Assembly: GCA_009697505.1 (NCBI GenBank)
Contig: SHUD01000024.1
Location: 1-35,366 of the forward strand
Direction: 5' to 3'
Origin: Bryobacterales bacterium
GTDB lineage: Bacteria > Acidobacteriota > Terriglobia > Bryobacterales > Bryobacteraceae
Length of the DNA stretch: 35,366 nucleotides
Shown piece by piece: positions 8,101 through 14,370 of this stretch (its first letter is position 1; each line of letters begins with the position of its first letter). The position numbers and the translations under genes are program-made. The notes under the pieces are model-generated. The model did no database searches and was not told the origin of the DNA. It saw only the letters and a program-made list of their open reading frames with translations.

Positions 8101-8854
8101 GGTGCTGTTTGCGACGTCGTTGAATACCGCGAACGCTTGCAGTCTAGTCTACGACCGGACGGTGAACACGGTGTCGCTAGCCTATGACAACCCCGCCAAC
8201 GGAGCCACGCCGTTGGTGGCGGGATCGAACTCGGTGGCGACCAACTCGCAATGCACGCTGCGCGCGTTGAACACGGCGCTGGTGATCGGGACCAGCACCA
8301 TCGTGGTTACCATGGACTTGGGTTTTAACGCCGCCTGGTTCGGCGCCAAGAACGTGTACCTGCTGGCGTCGGAGGGCCCGGTCAATTCCGGTTGGGTCAC
8401 GGTGGGGAGTTGGACCGTCACCGGTGGCGCTGCCACGGCCGATTCCGTTTCGCCCGCCGCGGGATCGGGCACGTCGCCGAGTTTCACCTTCACGGTGAGC
8501 GACTCCGCGATCGAGAGTAACATCAGCGGCATCTCCATGCTGTTCGCCGTGGGCGCGCCCTCGGCGACGGCCAACGCCTGCTATCTGGTCTACAACCGCG
8601 GGGCTGCCACCATCGGATTGTATAACGATGCGGCCACGGTACTGAACAACAAACCGGTCGGCTCCTCGGCGATATTGCAAAACACACAATGCGCGGTGGG
8701 CTACACCGTGGTGACGTCGTCGGGAACTTCTGTAGCCTTGACCGTCAACTTGGTGTTCAACACGTTTAGCGGAGCTAAAACCGTCTACCTGCAGGCCCAT
8801 GAACCCAATGCGAGTTCCGGCTGGGTACAGCGCGGAAGCTGGACCGTGCCCTGA
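5165..8854 (+). CDS. Secreted SBBP-repeat beta-propeller protein with four C-terminal Cys-paired modules
   Basis: About 1229 residues from ATG 5165, preferred over the TTG at 5141 because it directly starts a good signal peptide (MRFFVGLFLLTTAPAFA). Residues about 20-200 form the domain usually found before SBBP repeats (DUF7948-like; ends PLVIDPVI). Residues about 202-640 contain seven SBBP repeats of the form (Y/F)STYLGG...AVD..GN.Y..G, enough for one seven-bladed propeller. Residues about 657-1229 contain four copies of a roughly 140-residue module. Each begins with a T(S)VSP..GSG segment and carries one Cys in a NAC..(V/I).(Y/D) strand, a second in NSQC/NTQC, and a GAK.VY...NSGW...GSWTV ending. 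It is likely extracellular or surface exposed. Function is unknown; adhesion or ligand binding is a guess. Confidence 0.85.
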   Translation: MRFFVGLFLLTTAPAFAIPTFFIEESRSRYIVESPAMRAVFTREGILFHTGDGPIQVRFRGAKARDVRGSDPSGHANFLMGPDPRAWRTGLPVFGEILYRGLYPGIDAAYAGKDGHLKSEFRVAPGADPRQIRLEYSVDLAIDDGGNLHAGELLEQAPEIYQDTPRGRVSIRGRYRLLDARTVGFAIERYDTRFPLVIDPVISYATYLGGTGFGAVTGVAVDSAGNLYATGWTEALDFPIVGAAQAINRGGVDAFIVKMNPAGNALVYATYIGGGGEDKGAAIAVDASNQAYVTGSTASNNFPLAAAIRTTLGGSKTAFALQLNAVGNTLLYSTYLGGTNYEVGTAIAVDGSGNAYIAGDTQSANFPVQTAAQWTLGGGTDAFVTKLTAAGALGFSTYLGGAGNEHAGGVAVDTGGNVYVTGGTYSANFPVLGAMQAANAGNQDVFVTKLRASDTQILYSTYLGGSGVATPEQANAIKVDANGNAYIAGVTNSANFPVTAGVYQSALNGPSDAFAARLNAAGNALVFSTYLGGIGPEWAAGIGIDSSGSAYVSGYTSSVDFPLAGAVQATYSGLQDAFVSKLNSAGNTLGFSTFYGGSGADSANALAVDANGNMYVGGQTSSLNLPLTGPIQSSNNGGGIGWLARLGVTTVPAQLPSVVSVTPSSGSGNAPVFVATYADSGGAAALTTVSLLVGTGASTTFACYVTYNQAANVFTLANDDPASGSQSVVPGGSTAQNSQCTLTGAGSSVSVSGNNLTLNLALTFLPPFAGAKTVYQYAADAGTNTGWIAQGSWTVTIPPSQPSADTVSPNFATGSSQTFTFVFSDSQSAANLTGLAMLFSSSLSFTNACEIVVDRVAGTVALLWDSAAGSDSRLMNSPTLLQNSQCKAGASSITVSGLSQIFTVAVTFKTSFGGPRNIYMYGASAAANTGWVQRGTFTVSIGGLPQATSVVPASGSGPGQRFSFTVTDPAGAGFLQGLAVLFATSLNTANACSLVYDRTVNTVSLAYDNPANGATPLVAGSNSVATNSQCTLRALNTALVIGTSTIVVTMDLGFNAAWFGAKNVYLLASEGPVNSGWVTVGSWTVTGGAATADSVSPAAGSGTSPSFTFTVSDSAIESNISGISMLFAVGAPSATANACYLVYNRGAATIGLYNDAATVLNNKPVGSSAILQNTQCAVGYTVVTSSGTSVALTVNLVFNTFSGAKTVYLQAHEPNASSGWVQRGSWTVP

Positions 8855-8891
8855 CGGCGCCGTGGCCCTGGCACAATGCCATGATGGAGGC

Positions 8892-9158
8892 ATGTCCGTC
8901 TACGAAGATCGCAAAGACGCCCTGGAAGAGTTTGAATTCCGGATGGGTCTGGAGCGCGGCCGGCTGGCGGTCACGCTGGACTTGCTGACCGACGCCCTGG
9001 TGCTGGTGGGCCAGCACGGCGTCTATTGCCAGAGTGCGCGCCAACCCGGCAAGCCGGTGATGGACATTCAGATGATCAGCCAATGCCTGACCGGCGCCAA
9101 GGAACTGGTGGCCAGCGTCATGACGGAACTACGGGCCAAGAAATCAAAAGCCCTGTAG
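8892..9158 (+). CDS. Small hypothetical protein
   Basis: The 88-residue product from ATG 8892 (MSVYEDRKDALEEFEFRMG) follows the SBBP gene by 37 bases. The longer upstream extension of this frame begins inside the SBBP gene and is not credible. The protein is probably mostly helical (ALEEFEFRMGLERGRLAVTLDLL and a C-terminal AKELVASVMTELRAKKSKAL). It has two cysteines, no signal peptide and no membrane segment. I do not recognise a family. It overlaps the convergent MBL gene by 15 bases. A real gene is likely because its composition is even and it fills the gap, but the evidence is modest. Confidence 0.55.
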   Translation: MSVYEDRKDALEEFEFRMGLERGRLAVTLDLLTDALVLVGQHGVYCQSARQPGKPVMDIQMISQCLTGAKELVASVMTELRAKKSKAL

Positions 9159-9776
9159 GAACGGATTGCGTTCCTTCTCGCGGCCGATGGTGGTATTGGG
9201 CCCGTGTCCGGGAACCACGATGGTTTCCTCGGGCAGGGGCAGCAGCTTGTCTTCAATCGAGCGCAGAATCTGGCGCGAGTCACCCCCCGGCAGATCGGTG
9301 CGGCCAATGCTGTCGCGAAACAGCGTGTCGCCCGCGATGAGCTTGTTCTCTGAAGGAATCCAGACCGACGTGCTGCCTTGCGTGTGCCCCGGCGTGTGCA
9401 GCATGTGGAACTCCGCCGGGCCCAGCTTCAGGGTGTCGCTGTCGCGGATGGCGGTGTCGATCTCGGTCCGCGAAGGCGGTTCCACGCCCAGCCACGCGGC
9501 CTGCATGTCCATCTGATTGTAGAGTTCCCGATCGTTGGCGTTCATCAGGACCGGCGCGCCGGTGAGCGCCTTAAGCTTGGCCGCGCCTCCGATGTGATCG
9601 ATATGAGCGTGCGTGATCACGATGGCGGTGACACGCAGCGCGTGCTTTTCGAGAACCGCCACAATCTCAGCGATGTCGTCGCCGGGATCGACGACAATGG
9701 CTTCCCGCGATTGTTCATCGCCGAAGATCGAACAATTGCATTGCAGGAGACCAACAGGAAGGATTTCGTGAATCAA
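9144..9776 (-). CDS. MBL-fold metallo-hydrolase (glyoxalase II-like)
   Basis: A cytoplasmic metallo-beta-lactamase-fold hydrolase, most like small glyoxalase II/YcbL-type thioesterases. From TTG 9776 it has 210 residues and starts IHEILPVGLLQCNC, which matches the usual family N-terminus. Longer starts to 9947 lie inside the divergent ygfZ and read nothing family-like. Metal-site motifs: THAHIDHIGG (His56, His58, Asp60, His61), HTPGHTQGS, IAGDTLFRDSIGRTDLPGGD, and VVPGHGPNTTIGREKERNPF at the C-terminus. A TATAAT lies about 19 bases upstream of the TTG. The substrate is unknown. The overlap with the small plus-strand gene at 9144-9158 is convergent. Confidence 0.88.
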   Translation of the reverse strand: MIHEILPVGLLQCNCSIFGDEQSREAIVVDPGDDIAEIVAVLEKHALRVTAIVITHAHIDHIGGAAKLKALTGAPVLMNANDRELYNQMDMQAAWLGVEPPSRTEIDTAIRDSDTLKLGPAEFHMLHTPGHTQGSTSVWIPSENKLIAGDTLFRDSIGRTDLPGGDSRQILRSIEDKLLPLPEETIVVPGHGPNTTIGREKERNPFLQGF

Positions 9777-9794
9777 AAGCTGTGCCCTGGCGTC

Positions 9795-9800
9795 ATTATA
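9795..9800 (-). promoter_or_regulatory. Candidate -10 box for the MBL hydrolase gene
   Basis: On the minus strand these bases read exactly TATAAT, 18 bases before the TTG start at 9776. Transcription would begin near 9788, giving a leader of about 12 bases. No convincing -35 hexamer lies at the proper distance, so this is only a candidate. It sits in the 34-base divergent gap shared with ygfZ. Confidence 0.35.
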
Positions 9801-9810
9801 CAGTAGGGGT

Positions 9811-10764
9811 ATGGATCCAACCGGCAGCACAGGGTATTGGGGATTGCGCGACACTGCCGCGTGGATCGACCTATCGGCGCGCGGCAAGATCCGCATGACC
9901 GGCGAGGACCGCGTGCGCCTGCTGCACGCCATGACCACGCAGAACATTCAACAAATGGCGCCCGGCACCGGTGGCTATACGTTTTTCCTGAACGCGCAGG
10001 GGCGCATCCTGGGCGACGCTCATGTGTTCTGCTTCGAAGATGCGCTCCTGCTCGACACGGAGCCTGAAACGCGCGCGAAACTTTACGGGCACATCGACCG
10101 CTATATCATCGCCGACGACGTGACGCTGGAGGATGCGACGGACCGCATTGCCACCATCGCCATCGAAGGACCGGCGGCTGCCGCCGTGTTGCCGGCGCTC
10201 GGAGCGCCGCTGCCGGAACCGGAATATACAACCGCTCCCTGGAGCACGCGGACGGTCGCCCGCATAAGTTCCACCGGTGCGGGCGGATACTTTGTGTTCC
10301 TGCCCGCCGAGGAAAAGGCCGGGTTCACCGCGGCGCTCCTCGGTGCCGGTATACCCGAAGCCACGCCTGGCGACGCACGTGCTGTACGTATCGAAAACGG
10401 CCTCCCGCGTTATGGCGAGGAGATCACGGAGCGCTACCTGGTGCAGGAAACCGGGCAACTGCGGGCCGTGAATTTCGCCAAGGGCTGTTACCTGGGCCAG
10501 GAAATTGTCGAGCGCGTGCGCAGCCAGGCCCAGATTCACCGCGCACTACACCGTTTGGAAATCGAGGCAGCCACGCCTCCGGACGCCGGAGCGAAGTTGA
10601 CCAAAGGAGACGCGCCAGCCGGTGAAATCGCCAGCGCGGCGTATTCACCCGCTCTTGAAAAAGTAGTTGCGCTGGCCTATGTACGGATTCCGTTTGCCGA
10701 GCCCGGAACCGAGCTGTTGGCCGGCGGCGCCTCAGCGCGCATCGTTAGGGAACGCGCCTCTTAA
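9811..10764 (+). CDS. ygfZ: YgfZ/GcvT-like folate-binding protein
   Basis: 317 residues of the YgfZ/IBA57 family: tetrahydrofolate-binding proteins related to GcvT that support assembly or repair of certain Fe-S enzymes and tRNA modification (MiaB). The diagnostic motif KGCYLGQEIVERV begins at Lys224, with the conserved Cys226. Upstream are LSARGKIRMTGEDRVRLLHAMTTQNI (21-46) and GGYTFFLNAQGRILGDAHVF (54-73), typical of the family. A cytoplasmic protein of ordinary length. ATG 9811 follows TAGGGG. It is divergent from the MBL hydrolase. Its stop overlaps the convergent stop of the next gene by four bases. Confidence 0.92.
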   Translation: MDPTGSTGYWGLRDTAAWIDLSARGKIRMTGEDRVRLLHAMTTQNIQQMAPGTGGYTFFLNAQGRILGDAHVFCFEDALLLDTEPETRAKLYGHIDRYIIADDVTLEDATDRIATIAIEGPAAAAVLPALGAPLPEPEYTTAPWSTRTVARISSTGAGGYFVFLPAEEKAGFTAALLGAGIPEATPGDARAVRIENGLPRYGEEITERYLVQETGQLRAVNFAKGCYLGQEIVERVRSQAQIHRALHRLEIEAATPPDAGAKLTKGDAPAGEIASAAYSPALEKVVALAYVRIPFAEPGTELLAGGASARIVRERAS

Positions 10765-11363
10765 TTCACCGGAAACACAAACGTTTCCCCCGCCGCGTTC
10801 ACGATCAGCCGCCCTGTACCCAACGGCTTTCCGCGATTGGGATAGAACACGGCGCCGTCCGTCGATTCCCCGGGCGCGAGTTTCGTGGTGACCAGAGCGA
10901 TGGCGGAAGCCGCGGCGGCGGCTTTCAACCGGTTCGATCCGAACTCCGCAAAAGCATTCTGGCGGCGGGCTTCATAGCCGTTGGTTGAATGAATCTGCGC
11001 GTTGTTATAGAGACTCGCTTCGTAGGCCGCCACCAGCTTAATCACATCGCCGCGCGTGGCCTTGTCGATCAGCGTCTTCACCACGGTGCGGGCAGGCAAA
11101 GCTTGCACTTTGTCGCCATCGGATTTCTCAAACGTGCAATCCTCGGGGCGGACCGTCCAGGAGATCGGAGCGCCGTTGGAAACGGCCATCTGCAAAATCG
11201 CGTAATCGCGAATTTGTGTCGAAAGCACCGAGAACATGACCGTGATCCCGTTGCGCGTCATGGCTTTGTATTTGAGCCCGCCGGACTCGAAGTCGATGAT
11301 CTGCTGCGCGCGGGCGGCGAGCGCCACCACCGCCATCAGCATCCATACGCGCCACAGTTTCAC
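10761..11363 (-). CDS. Secreted hypothetical protein
   Basis: About 200 residues with a signal peptide (LWRVWMLMAVVALAARAQQ). I prefer GTG 11363 (VKLWRVW) because the signal starts there and a GGA lies just upstream; ATG 11387 would add eight polar residues. The mature protein has a single Cys in SWTVRPEDCTFEKSDG and a beta-rich C-terminal half (LAPGESTDGAVFYPN and LGTGRLIVNAAGETFVFPVN) that looks like an immunoglobulin-like or DUF-type exported domain. I recognise no named family. It lies 34 bases downstream of the next minus-strand secreted hypothetical (11422-12213), so the two could be co-transcribed. Confidence 0.7.
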   Translation of the reverse strand: MKLWRVWMLMAVVALAARAQQIIDFESGGLKYKAMTRNGITVMFSVLSTQIRDYAILQMAVSNGAPISWTVRPEDCTFEKSDGDKVQALPARTVVKTLIDKATRGDVIKLVAAYEASLYNNAQIHSTNGYEARRQNAFAEFGSNRLKAAAAASAIALVTTKLAPGESTDGAVFYPNRGKPLGTGRLIVNAAGETFVFPVN

Positions 11364-11421
11364 GTTTCCATAATATGACGGCGACATGACGGAGTGGAAT
11401 ATGCTGAACGGATTTTAAGAT

Positions 11422-12213
11422 TTACGGCTGCTCGGGAGTCGTCGCGATGGAACCGCCCAGGCCGGCGTAGGTCTCTTTGACGGTCACCACCTTGTCTTTG
11501 ACAAACGTGACGAACGTGACGCGACCGGGGGGCTCTCCGTAAATCCAATCTTCGTATTCGGCGCCCTCTTTGGTCTCCCGATTCTTGCTCACGGGGCGGC
11601 CGATAGCCAGCATGACCTGGTCCCGGTTCATGCCAACCGTGGCTTTCTTGGCTTTGATGGCTTCCTTGATGGGTTCCGGGAGCGTCTCGAAATAGTTCTC
11701 GTTGGCGCTCTCTTTATCGAAATCGAGAATGGGCAGCAGCAACTTCTTGATGTCGGCGGAAGATACCTGGCCAATGGGGCCGCCAAACGTCAACGCAACC
11801 ACGGTCCCGCCGGAAGCATTGGTGCCGCCCTGGCTGATGGGATTGGTCGCGTTGCCCATGCCGACCTGGATGTGGTCGTACCACTTGCGGCCGCTGCCGC
11901 CCCCGCCGTTGAGTTCCAGGACGATGCGGTCTTTGTCGATATCGACGTGCGTCACCTGGATGATATCGCCGACGCGACCGGCTGGCCCGCGCTCCTTGGC
12001 GGCTTCGGCCCACTTGGCTTTGTCCCAGGCGCCGTCGCTGGAAACCTCCAGAATTTTCTTGGAACGCGGCAGCAGGACTTTGACTTTCGCGTATTCGGCC
12101 ATCAGGCCGCGTATGATTTCAATCTTCTGATCGTCGGTGAGTTTCTTGGTGTCGGCGCGCAGCGAGGCCGTTGCCAGCAGAACCGCCATCAGGAGAGCGG
12201 AAAACCGTGCCAT
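11422..12213 (-). CDS. Secreted protein with an OmlA/SmpA-like C-terminal segment
   Basis: About 263 residues starting ATG 12213 (GTG 12216 is possible), preceded by GAGGTGAG. A signal peptide is followed by a charged helical region (KKLTDDQKIEIIRGLMAEYAKV). A central part has a Gly-rich loop (LNGGGGSGRKWYDHIQVG) and strand-rich sequence. The C-terminal part, AKKATVGMNRDQVMLAIGRP then EYEDWIYGEPPGRVTFV, resembles the BamE/SmpA-OmlA fold, in which a helix-helix 'G.....V...lG.P' precedes beta strands. This resemblance is by eye. The protein should be periplasmic; there is no lipobox cysteine. Function is unknown. A duplicated 13-base element containing the ribosome-binding region precedes it. 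Confidence 0.7.
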   Translation of the reverse strand: MARFSALLMAVLLATASLRADTKKLTDDQKIEIIRGLMAEYAKVKVLLPRSKKILEVSSDGAWDKAKWAEAAKERGPAGRVGDIIQVTHVDIDKDRIVLELNGGGGSGRKWYDHIQVGMGNATNPISQGGTNASGGTVVALTFGGPIGQVSSADIKKLLLPILDFDKESANENYFETLPEPIKEAIKAKKATVGMNRDQVMLAIGRPVSKNRETKEGAEYEDWIYGEPPGRVTFVTFVKDKVVTVKETYAGLGGSIATTPEQP

Positions 12214-12216
12214 CAC

Positions 12217-12245
12217 TCACCTCGCCTACTCGTCACCTCGCCTAC
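12217..12245. repeat. Tandem 13-base repeat over the ribosome-binding region of the secreted gene
   Basis: TCACCTCGCCTAC occurs at 12217-12229 and again at 12233-12245, a 16-base period. On the minus strand each copy reads GTAGGCGAGGTGA and contains a Shine-Dalgarno-like GAGGTGA, so the ribosome-binding sequence in front of the 11422-12213 gene is duplicated. A replication-slippage origin is likely. Confidence 0.7.
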
Positions 12246-12247
12246 CA

Positions 12248-13084
12248 TTACCTATCAGGCGCGCCCGGAACCACACGATACAACAAAACGAACAGCGCCG
12301 CCACGGTCAGCGTCGTAAACAGGCTGCCTTCCAGCCCATACGCTCCGCCGCTCCACAGGCCGCCTACGCTCCAGCGCAGCCTGTATCCGGTCATCCCCAT
12401 TGTAAACCCGCTCAGGTTGACCCCCAGGAAAGGCATGGCCGCGTTCCAGCCGAAATGCAGTCCAATCGGCAACCAGAGCGCCTGTGTGCGGAGAAAAGCG
12501 CACCCCAAGAGCACTCCCCAACCGATGGTGTTGAAGATCGCCAGACCCGTGACGCCCGGGTTACCGGTATGCGCCCATCCGAAGAGAACCCCCACTGGCA
12601 GCACGGTGGCAAAGGCGCCCAGGTTGCGGGCCAGGGCCTGAAAACCGTAGCCGTGGAACAGCAGTTCTTCGCCCACGGCTCCGAACAACAACACCACCAA
12701 GAGGAAGGGGATGTTGGCCCACAAGCGCTCCAGGCCGGGGACGACGTCGAAGGCTGCCATGCGGAGGGCCAGCGCCACGCTGACAATCAATGCCGCTCCG
12801 CCGGCGCCCCCCGCCAGCCCGTATGCCAGATCCCGGCCAGAGCCGGCCAGCCAGCCCATCCCGCAGTCGGCCGCCTTGCCGTTCTCCCAACCGCGAACCA
12901 CAACCAGATTGGCCACGGCGGCGGTCATGAACGTGGATAGCGCGGAAACCATCAGCAGATTTCCGAGCGGGTCGAGGAATATCGGGAACACCAACCGCCC
13001 CACCACCGCGAGCGCGATAAACACGCTCACTCGCACCAAAAAACGCAGTTGGTCCGGATTGAATTTCGCGCGCGCGGCTTTCAA
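12248..13084 (-). CDS. CPBP-family intramembrane metalloprotease (CAAX/Abi type)
   Basis: 278 residues with about six to eight hydrophobic segments, predicted in the inner membrane. It carries the CPBP/Abi (Rce1-like) glutamic protease pattern: EE at 139-140 (GEELLFHG), FGWAH with His172, and LHFGWN with His210 and Asn214. The first motif is usually EExxxR; here position 144 is His instead of Arg. The substrate is unknown; the family includes prenyl-protein and bacteriocin-immunity or maturation proteases. The start overlaps the stop of the membrane gene upstream (13081-13656) by four bases, so the two are translationally coupled and may act together. Confidence 0.85.
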   Translation of the reverse strand: MKAARAKFNPDQLRFLVRVSVFIALAVVGRLVFPIFLDPLGNLLMVSALSTFMTAAVANLVVVRGWENGKAADCGMGWLAGSGRDLAYGLAGGAGGAALIVSVALALRMAAFDVVPGLERLWANIPFLLVVLLFGAVGEELLFHGYGFQALARNLGAFATVLPVGVLFGWAHTGNPGVTGLAIFNTIGWGVLLGCAFLRTQALWLPIGLHFGWNAAMPFLGVNLSGFTMGMTGYRLRWSVGGLWSGGAYGLEGSLFTTLTVAALFVLLYRVVPGAPDR

Positions 13085-13656
13085 TGCGGGTGTACCTCGC
13101 GGTACAGCAGATAAACCAGCGCGCCCGAAATCACGATGCTAAGGCCGGTTCCGGCAAGCCCCGCTTCCGGAAGGCGCGCGGAATGGAGCCAAAATTCCAG
13201 CAGCAGGAAGAACAACAGGGCACGAGTCCCCAGGCGCGCCCTACCGGCGGAAAAACGCAGCGTCATCCATCCAGCCAAAAGGGTCATGGCGGCGGTGGCG
13301 GCAATTCCGAGCAGCCCGGATTCCGCCAGGATATCCAACTCCGGCAAGCGCGGTCTCCCGCGGCGGCCGAAATTGATGGTGACGGTCCCGAGCATGAGCA
13401 TCAGAAGCGCCAGACCCTCCCCGTAGCCGGCGGCCAGGCCGACCCGCCGGAAAACTTCCTTCATCGACTGCGGACGGCTCTTGGCAAACGCGTCCACGGC
13501 GGCAGGAGCAGAAAAGATGAGGCCCATGCAAGCGTACGCTGAGACCATAACCGGGTCCAGGAAACCGATTCCCCTGCGATACGGGAGCAAGATTCCGAAA
13601 ATAGCCACCAGCACGACATGTAGGAGTAATATGGGCAGAAAGGGCACCGTCAACAC
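13081..13656 (-). CDS. Integral membrane protein, partner of the CPBP protease
   Basis: 191 residues with about five hydrophobic segments (starting PFLPILLLHVVLVAIFGILL, then SAYACMGLIFSAPAAVDAFA, GEGLALLMLMLGTVTI and ATAAMTLLAGWMTLRF). Polar loops lie between the segments. I recognise no catalytic motif or named family. It is the first gene of a two-gene minus-strand unit and overlaps the CPBP gene by ATGA-type coupling, so a shared role at the membrane is inferred. Its start at 13656 faces the PilZ gene across about 160 bases of non-coding sequence. Confidence 0.7.
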   Translation of the reverse strand: MLTVPFLPILLLHVVLVAIFGILLPYRRGIGFLDPVMVSAYACMGLIFSAPAAVDAFAKSRPQSMKEVFRRVGLAAGYGEGLALLMLMLGTVTINFGRRGRPRLPELDILAESGLLGIAATAAMTLLAGWMTLRFSAGRARLGTRALLFFLLLEFWLHSARLPEAGLAGTGLSIVISGALVYLLYREVHPH

Positions 13657-13709
13657 ATGTTACCAGCGACATCAGAAGCATAGCCGGAGTTGGACGCGGA
13701 TCTCGGCGC

Positions 13710-13724
13710 TTGGCCTAGTGCCAA
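13710..13724. promoter_or_regulatory. Inverted repeat in the divergent region before the PilZ gene
   Basis: TTGGC (13710-13714) and GCCAA (13720-13724) are separated by five bases, within the longest gene-free stretch of the window (13657-13814). The arms are short, so it may be chance. A dyad in a divergent promoter region could be a regulator site. I see no other clear element in this gap apart from a TATAGT at 13744. Confidence 0.25.
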
Positions 13725-13814
13725 AATCGGGAAAGGGCTAAGTATAGTTTGCCTAGGGTGTTGGCGCTAAATAATTTGCGGGCTCTGGACGATAAATGGG
13801 CAGGACAAAAAACA

Positions 13815-14192
13815 GTGTCAATCATGGATAGACGGGTTGAACCCCGATTGCTTTGCGCGGACCTGGTTGACGTGCAATGGAAAGACCAAGCCGGCCGCAC
13901 GCGCCGCAGCGTTGCCAACCTGGAAGATATTTCCCTGTCGGGAGCGTGCCTTCAAGTCGACCAGCCGGTCGCACTCGGCACGAAGTACAAGATTAACTAC
14001 CCGAAGGGGATTCTCAACGGCAAAGTGAAGTATTGTGTATTCCGGGAAATCGGCTACTTCCTGGGCATCGAGTTTGAACCCGGAACCCGCTGGTCCAAGG
14101 AAGACTTTCAACCCCAGCACATGTTGGATCCCCGCAGGCTCGCCAATCGCGCGGCCAGCAACAAGGAACGCGCGCCCGAATCCGCCGCTTGA
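13815..14192 (+). CDS. PilZ domain protein
   Basis: About 125 residues, essentially a single PilZ domain, a c-di-GMP binding fold. The binding signature is intact: the RRVEPR box near the N-terminus (RxxxR) and DISLSGACL (DxSxxG) after a beta strand, followed by further strands ending in YFLGIEFEP. I prefer GTG 13815 because AGGA lies nine bases upstream; ATG 13824 three codons later is equally usable. The longer TTG extension to 13749 adds non-family sequence. The partner is unknown; no flagellar, pilus or cellulose gene is adjacent. It ends one base before the convergent M20 stub. Confidence 0.88.
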   Translation: MSIMDRRVEPRLLCADLVDVQWKDQAGRTRRSVANLEDISLSGACLQVDQPVALGTKYKINYPKGILNGKVKYCVFREIGYFLGIEFEPGTRWSKEDFQPQHMLDPRRLANRAASNKERAPESAA

Positions 14193-14193
14193 T

Positions 14194-14370
14194 TCACGTC
14201 GGCTTGATTACCCACTGGCTGCCACCTGAGCCGTCAGGCGTGGCGGTATCGATCTGGATCAAGGCACGCAGATGCTGCGTGACTTCTGTCTTGGGCTTCT
14301 CCCAATTGATCGCCGGAACCTGAGCCACGAGGGTGGCTGCCAGCAAGAACAATACGCCGGTTGGTTTCAT
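14194..14370 (-). pseudogene. Truncated third copy of the M20 peptidase gene (N-terminal stub)
   Basis: A 58-residue open frame from ATG 14370 to TGA 14194-14196. Residues 1-42 align without gaps to the start of the adjacent M20 peptidase, with 23 of 42 identical by my count. Shared blocks are LxAxTL.AQVPA, W.K and RAL.QIDT, covering the signal peptide and first helix. After QIDT the sequence diverges (ATPDGSGGSQWVIKPT) and stops. Everything that carries the catalytic metal site is absent. Its ATG overlaps the TGA of the upstream full-length copy (ATGA), the same coupling seen between the two complete copies. It is a remnant of a former third tandem paralogue, cut off next to the PilZ gene; a secreted peptide product is possible but unlikely to be an enzyme. 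Confidence 0.8.

Noticed and set aside
9777-9947. Longer start for the MBL hydrolase
   Set aside because: The extra residues lie antisense to the start of ygfZ and do not resemble the family N-terminus.
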